Assembly: GCF_003344865.1 (NCBI RefSeq)
Contig: NZ_CP031165.1
Location: 4,717,910-4,781,909, forward strand
Direction: 5' to 3'
DNA: 64,000 bases
From: Euzebya pacifica
Lineage (GTDB): Bacteria; Actinomycetota; Nitriliruptoria; Euzebyales; Euzebyaceae
Each line of letters begins with the position of its first letter. Position 1 is the first letter of the stretch. Shown in pieces: positions 35,455 to 43,703 of the stretch. The position numbers and the translations under genes are program-made. The notes below the pieces were generated by a model. It had not been told where the DNA came from. It did not search any database and was given only the letters and a program-made list of their open reading frames with translations.

Positions 35455-36519
35455 TCAGGCGGGCTGGCGGTGGCCCAACCGCTGGCGGAGGTCCCGGACG
35501 GCGACTCGAGCCGCACGAGTGGCGCCGATGGTGCTGGCCGATGGGCCGTAGCCGAGGAGGTGGATCCGCGGATCCCCAGCCACCTGCGTACCGTCCATCG
35601 TGATGCCGCCGCGGTCGTTGCGGAGGTGCAGCGGGGCGAGGTGGTCCAGCGCATGGCGGAAACCGGTCGCCCAGAGGATCACGTCGGCCTTCACCTCCCG
35701 GCCGTCGTCCCATGCCACCCCGTCGGCGGTGAGCCGGTCGAACACCGGCTGCCGCTGGAGGACGCCGCTTGCCCGGGCCGCCTCCACCGCTGGGGTCAGG
35801 GCCAGGCCGGTGACGCTGACGACGGACTCGGGACGGGCACCGACGGCGACCCGGTCGGCGATCCGCTGGACCGCGTCGCGGCCGGCCTGCTGGTCGAACG
35901 GACCCGACCGCCAGGCCGGTGGCCGCCGGGTCACCCACGTGGTGGAGGTGACCTCGGCGATCTCCAGCAGGTGCTGCACCGCCGAGTGGCCACCGCCGAC
36001 GACGACCACGTGCTGGCCGGCGAAGTCCTGCGCGGACCGGAAGTCGGCGGTGTGGAGCTGCCGGCCGGCGAAGTCCGCCATCCCCGGGTACCTCGGCCAG
36101 AACGGACGGGTCCAGGTGCCGGTGGCGTTGATCAGCCCCCGGGTTCGCCACGTCCCCTTGTCGGTGTCCACCAGCAGGCGCCCGTCGCCGGCCTCGTTGA
36201 CTGTGTGCACTGCTGCCGGGCGGATGATGGGGAGGTCGAAGGTGTCCTCGTACCTTGCGAAGTACTCGGACACGACCTCGCTGGAAGGCCTGGTCGAGTC
36301 CGTCGGCGCGGAGTCGAGGTCGAGGCCGGGCAGCGGGTGGATGCCGTGGGCGCCACCGAGGGTCAGCGACGGCCAGCGGTGCCGCCACGCGCCACCGGGC
36401 CCGTCGTTGCCGTCGAGGACCACGAAGTCGGTGTGCGGCCTGAACCCACGGTGGGCCAGGAAGTATCCGGCCGACAAGCCAGCCTGCCCAGCGCCGATCA
36501 CCACGACGTCGACGTCCAT
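35455..36519 (-). CDS. FAD/NAD(P)-dependent flavin monooxygenase-like oxidoreductase
   Basis: A 354-residue two-dinucleotide-fold flavoprotein. The FAD loop is VVVIGAGQAGLSAGYFL, then GPGGAWRHRW. The NAD(P) loop is VVVVGGGHSAVQHLLEI near residue 165. DVILWATGFRHALDHL is the ATG-containing motif of flavin-dependent monooxygenases. The C-terminus has IHLLGYGPSASTIGATRAARV. Relatives include ArsO-like and CzcO-like oxidoreductases. The ATG 36519 has GAGAGG upstream. It is divergent from the DapB-like gene. Substrate unknown. Confidence 0.82.
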   Translation of the reverse strand: MDVDVVVIGAGQAGLSAGYFLAHRGFRPHTDFVVLDGNDGPGGAWRHRWPSLTLGGAHGIHPLPGLDLDSAPTDSTRPSSEVVSEYFARYEDTFDLPIIRPAAVHTVNEAGDGRLLVDTDKGTWRTRGLINATGTWTRPFWPRYPGMADFAGRQLHTADFRSAQDFAGQHVVVVGGGHSAVQHLLEIAEVTSTTWVTRRPPAWRSGPFDQQAGRDAVQRIADRVAVGARPESVVSVTGLALTPAVEAARASGVLQRQPVFDRLTADGVAWDDGREVKADVILWATGFRHALDHLAPLHLRNDRGGITMDGTQVAGDPRIHLLGYGPSASTIGATRAARVAVRDLRQRLGHRQPA

Positions 36520-36601
36520 CACGCATCCTCTCATTGGTTGTGATTCATACTTCTTAACCATGGGAGGCCCGCGGGCATTCCTGTTGGGGTACAACACGAA
36601 G

Positions 36602-37402
36602 ATGACTATGCGCGTTGCCGTGGCCGGAGCGACCGGGTGGACGGGGCGGGCGGTGGCCGAGGCCGTCCTCGCCGCCGACGACCTCGACCTCGTGGCCGCA
36701 ACGAGCCGCACGGCGGCCGGGCAGGACCTCGGTGACGTCTGGAGCGTCGGCTCCAACGGCGTGCCGGTTCACGCCACCGTGGAGGAGTCGTTGCGGGTCG
36801 GGGTGGACGTGCTGGTCGACTACACGTCCCACGAGGTCGTGGGCAACCACGTCCGTGCAGCGGTCGGTGCGGGCGTCGGTGTCGTGGTCGGTTCGTCGGG
36901 GTTGACCGCGGAGGCGTTCACCGAGATCGATGAGGCCGCCCGGGCTGCCGGGGTCGGTGTGATCGCGGCCGGGAACTTCTCCATCACCGCGGCGATGATG
37001 CAGGCTGCGGCGTTGCTGGCTGCCGCGCACCTGCCGCAGCGCGAGGTGATCGACTACGCGTCGGCGACGAAGGCCGACGCCCCGAGCGGGACGGCCCGCG
37101 AGCTGGCCGAACGCCTGGACGCGGTGCGACCGACGGAGCTCGCGCGACCGATCGCCGAGACCGGGGGCATGGCCGAGGCCCGCGGTGCGTCGGTGTCGGG
37201 GACCCAGGTGCACTCGTTGCGGCTGCCCAGCTTCAGCGTGTCGACGGAGGTCGTGTTCGCCCTGCCCGACGAGCGCCTGACCATCAGGCACGACGCCGGG
37301 TCGTCGGCAGCCCCGTACGTGGCAGGCACCCTGCTGGCGGTTCGCCGCGTCGGCGACGTCGTCGGGCTGATCCGCGGCCTGGACACGCTGCTCCTCGGCT
37401 GA
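36602..37402 (+). CDS. DapB-like dihydrodipicolinate reductase lacking the His-His pair
   Basis: A 266-residue protein with DapB domain order. The N-terminal Rossmann loop is VAVAGATGWTGRAVAE, DYTSHEVVGNH precedes the hinge, and GNFSITAAMM aligns with the conserved NFSIG block. The substrate loop KADAPSGTA (Lys157 on) is intact. Immediately before it, the catalytic His-His of DapB (HHxxK) is replaced by Ala153-Ser154. A lysine-pathway role is therefore uncertain; it may reduce another imine or be a divergent but working DapB. No dapA or other lysine gene is nearby. ATG 36602 is chosen; ATG 36560 and 36608 are alternatives. Confidence 0.78.
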   Translation: MTMRVAVAGATGWTGRAVAEAVLAADDLDLVAATSRTAAGQDLGDVWSVGSNGVPVHATVEESLRVGVDVLVDYTSHEVVGNHVRAAVGAGVGVVVGSSGLTAEAFTEIDEAARAAGVGVIAAGNFSITAAMMQAAALLAAAHLPQREVIDYASATKADAPSGTARELAERLDAVRPTELARPIAETGGMAEARGASVSGTQVHSLRLPSFSVSTEVVFALPDERLTIRHDAGSSAAPYVAGTLLAVRRVGDVVGLIRGLDTLLLG

Positions 37403-37439
37403 GCGTCGGCGTCCTCCTGCAGCCCGACTGCCCGGGCGA

Positions 37440-37952
37440 TCAGGACGCCGCGCGGTAGGCCGCGTCGAGCTCGGCGAGGACCCCGTCATCGGGCCTGGGC
37501 TCGCGGCGGAGGTGGATCGACCGGAGCTCGTCCATGAACCGGTCCCGCACCTCCGGGCCGCCGTCGGCGAGCAGACGGGCTCGCACCGCGAGCTCTGGGG
37601 TGGTCGGGAGCCAGCGCGAACCCCAGTCGCCGAGCTCGACGATCAGGGGCACCAGCTGGATCGCTGCCTCGGTGAGGAAGTAGTCGACCTTCTGTCGATG
37701 CCCGGGACGGGGTTCACGAGTGAGCAACCCGGCGTCGGTGAGCTTGGCCAGCCGTGAGGCGAGGACGTTGGTGGCGATCCCCTCGAGGGAGTGGTTGACG
37801 AGCTCGCGGAATCCAGTCCGGCCTCCGAACATCACGTCACGCAGCACGATGAAGCTCCACCGATCTCCGAGCAGCTCCATCGTCATGTTGATCGGGCAGC
37901 CCGACCTTCCCTGTGGGACATCGAGGTGGATCGAGCTGGCTGGTGGCGTCAT
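37440..37952 (-). CDS. HxlR-family transcriptional regulator
   Basis: A 170-residue winged-helix regulator. The HxlR core is evident: RSGCPINMTMELLGDRWSFIVLRDVMF with the conserved cysteine, then GFRELVNHSLEGIATNVLASRLAKLTDAGLL and the beta-wing YFLTEAA. HxlR proteins often sense redox or aldehyde stress and control a divergent gene. Here the divergent gene encodes a RibD-type reductase, and a perfect palindrome lies between them (37991-38004). The ATG is 6 nt after TAGACT on the minus strand, so it may be leaderless. Confidence 0.9.
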   Translation of the reverse strand: MTPPASSIHLDVPQGRSGCPINMTMELLGDRWSFIVLRDVMFGGRTGFRELVNHSLEGIATNVLASRLAKLTDAGLLTREPRPGHRQKVDYFLTEAAIQLVPLIVELGDWGSRWLPTTPELAVRARLLADGGPEVRDRFMDELRSIHLRREPRPDDGVLAELDAAYRAAS

Positions 37953-37990
37953 GCAACCAGTCTAGCTAGAGTCATCCGTATCCGATTGCG

Positions 37991-38004
37991 AACCGCAAGC
38001 GGTT
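37991..38004. promoter_or_regulatory. Palindrome AACCGC-AA-GCGGTT between HxlR and RibD-type genes
   Basis: A perfect 6+6 bp inverted repeat around AA in the 74-nt divergent gap, about 23 nt before the plus-strand ATG and about 39 nt before the HxlR ATG. Position and symmetry suit a dimeric HxlR operator. Confidence 0.5.
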
Positions 38005-38026
38005 TGGTCCAAGGGAGGGAACCACG

Positions 38027-38677
38027 ATGCAGCAGCGAGTCAGGGTGCAGAACTTCACCGTGTCGGCTGATGGGTACGCGACCGGTGAGGGCCAGTCGCT
38101 CGAGCGGCCGTTCGGACACGCCGACCCCGCTGAGCTGATGCGGTGGGGCCTGGCGACGAAGAGCTGGCCGGGACGAACCGATGCTGGCGGGTCTCGCGGC
38201 CTCGACGACTACTTCATCCGCGACTTCAGCCACGGGATCGGCGCGGAGATCATGGGACGCAACAAGTTCGGCCCCCAACGCGGCCCGTGGCCCGATCACG
38301 GATGGCTCGGGTGGTGGGGCGACACGCCACCGTTCCACACCCCGGTGTTCGTGCTCACCCACCACGAGCGTCCGTCCTTCGCGCTCGCCGACACCACGTT
38401 CCACTTCCTCGAGGCCAGCCCAGCCGACGCCGTCGGACGCGCTGCTGCGGCAGCGAACGGACTCGACGTCAGGGTCGGCGGCGGCCCCACGACGATCCGC
38501 TCGTTCGTCGACGCCGACGTGGTCGACGAGATGCACATCGTCGTCGCCCCCATCACCCTCGGCGCCGGCGTCCGCTTCTGGGACGACCCCTCGGAGTTCG
38601 ACGACCGCTTCCACCACGAGTCCGTGCCGAGCGCGAGCGGCGTCACCCACCACATCCTGTGGCGGCGCGACAGCTGA
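38027..38677 (+). CDS. RibD C-terminal/dihydrofolate-reductase-like protein
   Basis: A 216-residue protein of the RibD_C/YwjB superfamily. It has the N-terminal NFTVSADGYATGEGQ strand-loop, IMGRNKFGP (NADPH-site motif normally GRxTYE or GRNMF), PVFVLTHHERPSF, and the glycine block VGGGPTTIRSFVDADVVDEMHIVVAPITLGAGVRF. These enzymes are NADPH-dependent reductases of mostly unknown substrate. It has a GGGAGG SD, is divergent from the HxlR regulator and is followed by a PNPOx-START gene. The three may form a stress-response unit. Confidence 0.86.
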   Translation: MQQRVRVQNFTVSADGYATGEGQSLERPFGHADPAELMRWGLATKSWPGRTDAGGSRGLDDYFIRDFSHGIGAEIMGRNKFGPQRGPWPDHGWLGWWGDTPPFHTPVFVLTHHERPSFALADTTFHFLEASPADAVGRAAAAANGLDVRVGGGPTTIRSFVDADVVDEMHIVVAPITLGAGVRFWDDPSEFDDRFHHESVPSASGVTHHILWRRDS

Positions 38678-38740
38678 CCCACCGCAACCGCACGGCCCGT
38701 TCGTGGCTGGTTGACCGGCCGGAGAAGGAAGGACGAAACG

Positions 38741-39769
38741 ATGCCCGCACCGATGTCAGCGACGAACCTCACACGACAGTTCGACGGCGGGGAGGCGCAA
38801 CCGAACGATCCGGGAGCGACGATCGACTGGGCCGAACTCGTCGATCGGCTGCACGCTGGCGGAACGTTCTGGCTGACGACGATGGATGTCGATGGACAGC
38901 CGCACACACGTCCGGTGTTCGCTGTCGTCGTCGACCAAGCGATCCACGTGTCGTCGTCCTCGACCGCGGTCAAGACGCGTCACCTGGCCGGTCACGGTTC
39001 CACCTCTATCGCGCTGGGGACGGAGGGACTCGACATCGTGTGGACCGGCACGCCACGGCGGGTCGTCGACGCCGATCGGCTCGCGGCCGTCGTCGACGCG
39101 TACCGAGCCGCATACGGGTGGGACGTTGCCGTTGACGGCGACGCCCGCGCGCTGACTGCCCCGTACGGCGCACCCACCGCCGGCCCGCCGCCCTACGAGG
39201 TCTTCCGCATCGAACCGCGCACCGTGCACGCCGTCGCCACCGATGAGTCGCTCGCCGGCCGCTCGACCCGCTGGGACTTCGACCCGCCCGGTCCCTCCGC
39301 ACGGGTCGACCGCGAGTCGCGCATCATCGACGCCTCGGCCCGCCAGGTCTTCGACGCACTCGTCGATCCGACCGCCCTCGCGCAATGGCTGCCGCCGGAG
39401 GGGATGAGCGGCCGCTTCGAACACGCCGACATCCGGCCGGGCGGCAGCTACCGCCTCGTGCTCCTGCCCGACGACCCAGTCGGCTCGGGCAAGGCCGGTG
39501 ACGGCACCGACGTCGTGGAGGCGCGCATCGTCGACATCGTCCGTGACCGGCGGATCGTGCATGCGGTCGACTTCGAGTCCGACGATCCGGCCTTCCACGG
39601 CACGATGACGATGACCTGGACGCTCGCGCCCGTGGGTGGAGGGACTCGCGTCGAGGTCATCGCGACGAACGTCCCGGCGGGAGTCTCTCCCGAGGACCAT
39701 TCCGCCGGGCTCTCCTCATCGCTGGCGAACCTCGCCGACTGGCTCGCGGAACCAACGCCGCGACACTGA
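38741..39769 (+). CDS. Fusion of PNPOx-like flavin-binding domain and SRPBCC/AHSA1 domain
   Basis: A 342-residue two-domain protein. Residues about 15-165 form a pyridoxamine-phosphate-oxidase-like split barrel (HAGGTFWLTTMDVDGQPHTRPVFAVV, then TRHLAGHGSTSIAL). Residues about 190-340 form a START-like AHSA1 domain (IDASARQVFDALVDPTALAQWLPPEGMSG, then PGGSYRLVL and GGGTRVEVIATNVP). Each is normally a separate protein. AAGGAAGGA precedes ATG 38741. It follows the RibD-type gene by 63 nt, suggesting cotranscription. The combination suggests flavin or F420 chemistry next to hydrophobic-ligand binding; substrate unknown. Confidence 0.82.
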   Translation: MPAPMSATNLTRQFDGGEAQPNDPGATIDWAELVDRLHAGGTFWLTTMDVDGQPHTRPVFAVVVDQAIHVSSSSTAVKTRHLAGHGSTSIALGTEGLDIVWTGTPRRVVDADRLAAVVDAYRAAYGWDVAVDGDARALTAPYGAPTAGPPPYEVFRIEPRTVHAVATDESLAGRSTRWDFDPPGPSARVDRESRIIDASARQVFDALVDPTALAQWLPPEGMSGRFEHADIRPGGSYRLVLLPDDPVGSGKAGDGTDVVEARIVDIVRDRRIVHAVDFESDDPAFHGTMTMTWTLAPVGGGTRVEVIATNVPAGVSPEDHSAGLSSSLANLADWLAEPTPRH

Positions 39770-39798
39770 GCACCGACCGCTCGGTGCGGTTGGTGTGG

Positions 39799-41121
39799 TC
39801 AGGTGGGTGTGGAGGTGAAGGTGCGGCCGTCGGTGAGGGTGATGGTGACGGCCCTGGTATGTCGGTCCATGACTGCGTGGATGTCGTGGTCGTGGATGGT
39901 GGTGTGGCAGGACCTGCAGAACAGGGCCAGGTTGTCGGTGCACGTTGGCCCGCCCAGTTCGCGGGGCACGAGGTGGTGGGCGTCGGTGTGCTGGGCAGGG
40001 GCGCTGCAGCCGGGCATGCGGCAGCCGCGGTCGACGGCGCGAAGGGTGCGGTAGTGGCGGCTGGTGATGGGGCCGGTGTGGTCGCTGATGGCCCCGGGTC
40101 TGGTGTCGTCGACGACCACGGTCGACAGGGCCGGGTCGCACAGGATCCGTTGGGTGGTCAGCCGGGTGAGGGGGATGGGGCCGCCGTGCCAGCGGGCGAG
40201 CAGCCGGCCGATGGGGCCGTGGGGTGCGGTGGTGTCGATGACGACCGACACGCTGGGTCGGGCCGGACGCGGCACGGTTGCGTCGGGGCTGGTGCCGGCG
40301 AGGTAGGTGGCGGCGGCGCGACGGAGGCCTTCGGCGAGCTGGGCCTGCCGGGTGGTGGTGGGCTGCAGCTCGGCGGGGACGGCCTGGCCGTCGGCATCGG
40401 CCCGGACCGCCTCGGGGATCGTGGGCCGGTCGGCGGCAGCCTCGGCGGCCTCGCGGATGGTGAGGACTGACTCGAGGCGGTCGTAGCCGGAGAAGTGGGC
40501 ACCGCCGAGCAGGTCGGGCTGGATGCGGAAGAACGCCCGGTCGGCCGGGTCGTACCGCTCGGCGTTGGTGTCGTGGAGGATGTTGGTGGCCCAGTCGCGG
40601 GCGGTGGCCACGATGGCATCGGGGTCGGCGCCTGTTGGCATGGTGGCCAGCGGTCCGGCGAGGTCGTCGTCGAGCTCGGTGGTCTGTGCGGCGGTCAGGT
40701 CACGGGTGGCCGCGACGATCCCCTGGGTCTGTGACCACGACAGCTGCCCCTCGGCGAACGCCGCGTCGACGGCGGGCATGCGGGTGAGGGTCCGTTCGGT
40801 CCGCATCAGCCGGCGGATGTCGGTACCGGTCCGCCCGGCCGCCAGGGCCAGGAAGCCGTCCAGTCGCAGGCCGCCGGTCGCGGTCCGGCCGCGGGCGTGG
40901 TGGCGGTGGTGACGGATCAGCCCGATGGTCTCCGCGATGATCCGGTCGGTCTCCGCCAGCAGCCCGACCAGCCGCTCCACCGCCGACACGCCGGACCGAC
41001 CAGCAGGGATGGCGTCGGGACCGGCCGGGTGCGGCCCGGGCGTGTGGACGTCGTCGGGAAACACCCCCTCGGGCAACCCGACCACCCCCTCCACACCCAC
41101 CTCCAACACCTGATCCGTCAT
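39799..41121 (-). CDS. DUF222 domain HNH endonuclease
   Basis: A 440-residue protein of the DUF222-HNH family, abundant in Actinobacteria. The long helical DUF222 region (about 40-300) contains SWSQTQGIVAATRDL and ARDWATNILHD. The C-terminal HNH module is CRMPGCSAPAQHTDAHHLVPRELGG then LFCRSCHTTIHD, with two CxxC pairs and the DAHH catalytic core intact. These are thought to be mobile or defence nucleases; no target is known. The ATG at 41121 lies only about 55 nt from the inverted repeat of the neighbouring IS, which may now separate it from its original promoter. Confidence 0.87.
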   Translation of the reverse strand: MTDQVLEVGVEGVVGLPEGVFPDDVHTPGPHPAGPDAIPAGRSGVSAVERLVGLLAETDRIIAETIGLIRHHRHHARGRTATGGLRLDGFLALAAGRTGTDIRRLMRTERTLTRMPAVDAAFAEGQLSWSQTQGIVAATRDLTAAQTTELDDDLAGPLATMPTGADPDAIVATARDWATNILHDTNAERYDPADRAFFRIQPDLLGGAHFSGYDRLESVLTIREAAEAAADRPTIPEAVRADADGQAVPAELQPTTTRQAQLAEGLRRAAATYLAGTSPDATVPRPARPSVSVVIDTTAPHGPIGRLLARWHGGPIPLTRLTTQRILCDPALSTVVVDDTRPGAISDHTGPITSRHYRTLRAVDRGCRMPGCSAPAQHTDAHHLVPRELGGPTCTDNLALFCRSCHTTIHDHDIHAVMDRHTRAVTITLTDGRTFTSTPT

Positions 41122-41171
41122 ACCCGTATTGAACCCCGAGGGTGTGACACTCACGTCGGTGACGGAACGTG

Positions 41172-42200
41172 TCAGGCCGGGTGAGACAGGTCTGAGTTGG
41201 TTTCTGGTGTGGGTGGGTTGATCCAGCTGGTTGCTGGGATGGTGGGTGCGTGGGGTCGGGAGCGGAAGCGTTCGGGGTGTTGGGCGTAGGCGTCGTCGAG
41301 GACGCGTTGCCGGGCCTTTCGGATGTGGTGGTGGCGTCCGGTGTGGACGTCGGCGGGGGTGTGCAGGCCGATGCCGGAGTGCCGGTGGATGGTGTTGTAG
41401 TAGGTGAGGAAGTCGTCGGTGAACCGGCGGGCGTGGCCGAGGTCGGTGAAACGGCCGGGGAAGGTGGGGGCGTACTTGAGGGTCTTGAACTGGGCTTCGG
41501 AGTAGGGGTTGTCGTTGGAGACGTGGGGTCGGCTGTGGGAGCGGGTGACGCCGAGGTCGGCCAGGAGCTGGGCGACGGTCCGGCTGGTCATGGAGGTGCC
41601 GCGGTCGGCGTGGATGGTCAGCTGGTCGCGGCCGATGTGCTCGGCTTTGGTGCAGGCGTCGAGCAGGTCGCGGGCCAGCGCGGCCGATTCGCGGGTGGCC
41701 ACGGTCCAGCCGACGGCGTAGCGGGAGTAGACATCGATGACGACGTAGAGCTGATACCAGGTCCACTTCCACGGGCCACGCAGCTTGGTGATGTCCCAGG
41801 ACCACACCTGGTTGGGGGCGGTGGCTACCAGCTCGGGCTTGACGTGGGCGGGATGGCTGGCCTGCCGGCGACGCTCACGAACCATCCGTTGCTCGCGGAG
41901 CAGCCGGTACATGGTGGAGATCGAGCAGAGGTAGTCGCTGTCCTCGTCCAGCAGCCGCGCCCACACCTGGGCGGGCGGCAGGTCACAGAACCGCTGGGAG
42001 GTCAGCAGCCCGATCACCTCGGCCCGTTCGGCGTCGGTGAGCGCGCGTGCCGGCCGTTGCCGTGGTCGGGGTGGCGGTTTGGGTCGGGGGTGGTGGGTGC
42101 GGTACCACGACGCGCGTGAGCGGCCCACGGCCCGGCAGGCCCGGGCGGTGCCGATCAGCGGGGCGAGCTCGGCGATGGCGTCGTCCTGGATGGCGGTCAC
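41172..42200 (-). CDS. IS3-type transposase OrfB (DDE integrase core)
   Basis: A 342-residue transposase. The retroviral-integrase-type catalytic triad is seen as WSWDITKL (first Asp), TIHADRGTSM (second Asp) and SNDNPYSEAQFKTLK (Glu), with the canonical 35-residue spacing region. An N-terminal HTH_21-like segment precedes it (LLTSQRFCDLPPAQVWARLLDE). Its ATG overlaps the orfA stop by 4 nt. No A6G slippery run is visible at the junction, so coupling rather than a -1 frameshift is the more likely expression mode. The stop codon is beyond the left inverted repeat. Confidence 0.93.
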   Translation of the reverse strand: MTAIQDDAIAELAPLIGTARACRAVGRSRASWYRTHHPRPKPPPRPRQRPARALTDAERAEVIGLLTSQRFCDLPPAQVWARLLDEDSDYLCSISTMYRLLREQRMVRERRRQASHPAHVKPELVATAPNQVWSWDITKLRGPWKWTWYQLYVVIDVYSRYAVGWTVATRESAALARDLLDACTKAEHIGRDQLTIHADRGTSMTSRTVAQLLADLGVTRSHSRPHVSNDNPYSEAQFKTLKYAPTFPGRFTDLGHARRFTDDFLTYYNTIHRHSGIGLHTPADVHTGRHHHIRKARQRVLDDAYAQHPERFRSRPHAPTIPATSWINPPTPETNSDLSHPA

Positions 42201-42703
42201 TCGGTCCCGGGCTCCGCGCTCCTGGAGATCTCTTCCAAGAGCGCGTGAACTTTTCCCTGGACCTCGATCACGGCCTGGGCCTTGGCCAGCTTGGTCCGCA
42301 GCCGCTCGTTCTCCTGGCGGAGCCGTTCCAGCTCCGAGCGGGACGGGCCGCCCCGGCCGCCCTCGGATCGTCCTGGTGTGGCCACGAGCGATCCTTCCCG
42401 GTGTTGGCGCCGCCAGTCGGTGATCAACGAGGAGTACAGGCCCTCGCGGCGCATCAGGGCGCCCTTCTCACCATGCTCGGAACAGCGGTCGTACTCCGCC
42501 AGTATCGCCAACTTGTAGTCCGCGGTGAACCCGCGACGCGGTCGACGCTGCCCGTTGGGGCCGCGAGGAGCGACAAGCTTGCCCCGGGGCACCAACGCCA
42601 CCGGCGGACTGGTGGCGGTACGAACCGGACTGGACGCATCAGCATTGCTCATCAGGCACTCCGATCTGATCGCTCAGATCCTGCACCCCAACCTGTCTCA
42701 CCC
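41179..42703. mobile_element. IS3-family insertion sequence, about 1.5 kb
   Basis: Two minus-strand transposase genes are bounded by inverted repeats: GGGTGAGACAGGT at 41179-41191 and its complement ACCTGTCTCACCC at 42691-42703 (13 of 13). Similarity beyond this is partial. I could not identify an unambiguous target duplication. The stop codon of orfB lies 5 nt outside the left repeat, so the true end may extend slightly or the stop is supplied by host DNA. Both ORFs are intact, so the element may be active. Confidence 0.85.
42197..42652 (-). CDS. IS3-type transposase OrfA (HTH and coiled coil)
   Basis: A 151-residue DNA-binding partner. A basic N-terminus is followed by the HTH_Tnp_1-type segment GFTADYKLAILAEYDRC with GLYSSLITDWRRQ. 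A leucine-zipper-like coiled coil follows (LERLRQENERLRTKLAKAQ) that mediates OrfA-OrfB contact. The length is above the usual 90-110 residues because of an N-terminal extension of about 40 residues; the internal start is uncertain. Confidence 0.9.
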   Translation of the reverse strand: MSNADASSPVRTATSPPVALVPRGKLVAPRGPNGQRRPRRGFTADYKLAILAEYDRCSEHGEKGALMRREGLYSSLITDWRRQHREGSLVATPGRSEGGRGGPSRSELERLRQENERLRTKLAKAQAVIEVQGKVHALLEEISRSAEPGTE

Positions 42704-43504
42704 CCCGTAGGCACAAAGGGGTGAGGAACCGGTCGCACCCTCTGCTTCCCGCCAGGACTCCGCCAGCCACCCGGCCAGTTCCACCAAGGCGGTCTGCGAG
42801 GGCGTCGCACCGAACCTCCTCCCTCGGGAGTCCACGCAGTCGAACAGCGTGGCGGCCGCCTTGACGACGGAGGGCGCCGACTCGGTCGATTCGAGGCGCA
42901 GGAGCTCGACCGCTCGCGCACGGTCAGTCGACCACTCCCCTCGCTCGACCGTCAGGTGCATGGCGGTCGTCATCAGCAGACGGCGAGCCACGACGGTTGG
43001 ATCGGCGCCATCGAGTCGACCGGCGGCCAGCCGTGGCAGCCGCTCGAGGAGGTCACCGGCGAACCCGCGGACGAGCGCACGGTCGCCCCGGCACCTAGTC
43101 GGCGGCACCGCCTCGCCTGCCAGGTGGACCGCGTAGGCCGTCAGGAAGCACCGCTCGATTCGACCGCGTTCGTCATCGGCCACCACCACCTCCCGCGACA
43201 TCGTGGACACGCCGATCTCGCGGACCAACCGGTCATCGGCCAGGGGTCGCACGACGTCGGTCAAGCTCGGGGTCGGCGCACCCTCGTGTACGACGATCAG
43301 GTCGAGGTCGGAGCGGCCGGGCACCGCGCGGCCGGTTGCCACGGACCCGTACAGGTACAGCGACGACACCCTCAGAGACGGATCGCCCATCAGCCGGTCG
43401 ACACATGCCTCGACAAGCGGGCGGTACGCGGCGGGGATGCGGTCCGCTCGAGCACCGGTGACCACCAGGCCGTCGGCGTCGAGTCCCTCCTCTGGATCGT
43501 GCAC
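42698..43504 (-). CDS. Nucleotidyltransferase-domain protein, 3' end altered by IS
   Basis: A 268-residue protein. The nucleotidyltransferase core is SLYLYGSVATGRAVPGRSDLDLIVV (GSx10-13DxD motif) near residue 50, as in aminoglycoside adenylyltransferases and minimal NTases. A helical region of about 150 residues follows. The reading frame ends on TGA 42700-42698, the first bases of the IS inverted repeat (TGAGACAGGT). The IS therefore supplies the stop, and the original C-terminus may have been removed. Antibiotic modification cannot be claimed from the NTase motif alone. Confidence 0.75.
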   Translation of the reverse strand: MHDPEEGLDADGLVVTGARADRIPAAYRPLVEACVDRLMGDPSLRVSSLYLYGSVATGRAVPGRSDLDLIVVHEGAPTPSLTDVVRPLADDRLVREIGVSTMSREVVVADDERGRIERCFLTAYAVHLAGEAVPPTRCRGDRALVRGFAGDLLERLPRLAAGRLDGADPTVVARRLLMTTAMHLTVERGEWSTDRARAVELLRLESTESAPSVVKAAATLFDCVDSRGRRFGATPSQTALVELAGWLAESWREAEGATGSSPLCAYGG

Positions 43505-43528
43505 GGCCCGAGTGTGTCCCTCCTCGGG

Positions 43529-43577
43529 CGGATCGTGCCGAACCTCGCGCCTGGACGACGCAGGCCCCGATCGCGCC
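43529..43577. repeat. 49-bp direct repeat flanking the PRC-barrel gene, copy 1
   Basis: Starts with CGGATCGTGCCGAA and ends with CAGGCCCCGATCGCGCC; the middle 17-18 bp differ from copy 2. The second copy is at 44128-44176 in the same orientation. It lies between the nucleotidyltransferase start and the PRC-barrel gene. Confidence 0.6.
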
Positions 43578-43703
43578 AGTCGGGGCCGTGGAGAACGTCA
43601 CCTGTGTCCCCGTGCGACGCCGGCGTGCTGTTTCCCAACCGTGGAGTCGGGAAGGTCAATGGGTGACGAACGAGCACGACCCACCGACACATCGGAGGAA
43701 CAC

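Noticed and set aside
41122-41805. Upstream extension of the HNH endonuclease frame through the IS
   Set aside because: It is out-of-frame transposase sequence; the family N-terminus begins near 41121.
42100-42260. Programmed -1 frameshift between orfA and orfB
   Set aside because: No A6G or similar slippery run is present at the junction; an ATGA overlap explains expression.
41171-42711. Target-site duplication of the IS
   Set aside because: Flanks are GC-rich and the exact ends are ambiguous by 1-3 nt; no unique 3-4 bp duplication could be defended.
42698-43504. Aminoglycoside resistance gene
   Set aside because: Only the generic GSx(n)DxD nucleotidyltransferase motif is visible; substrate cannot be inferred.
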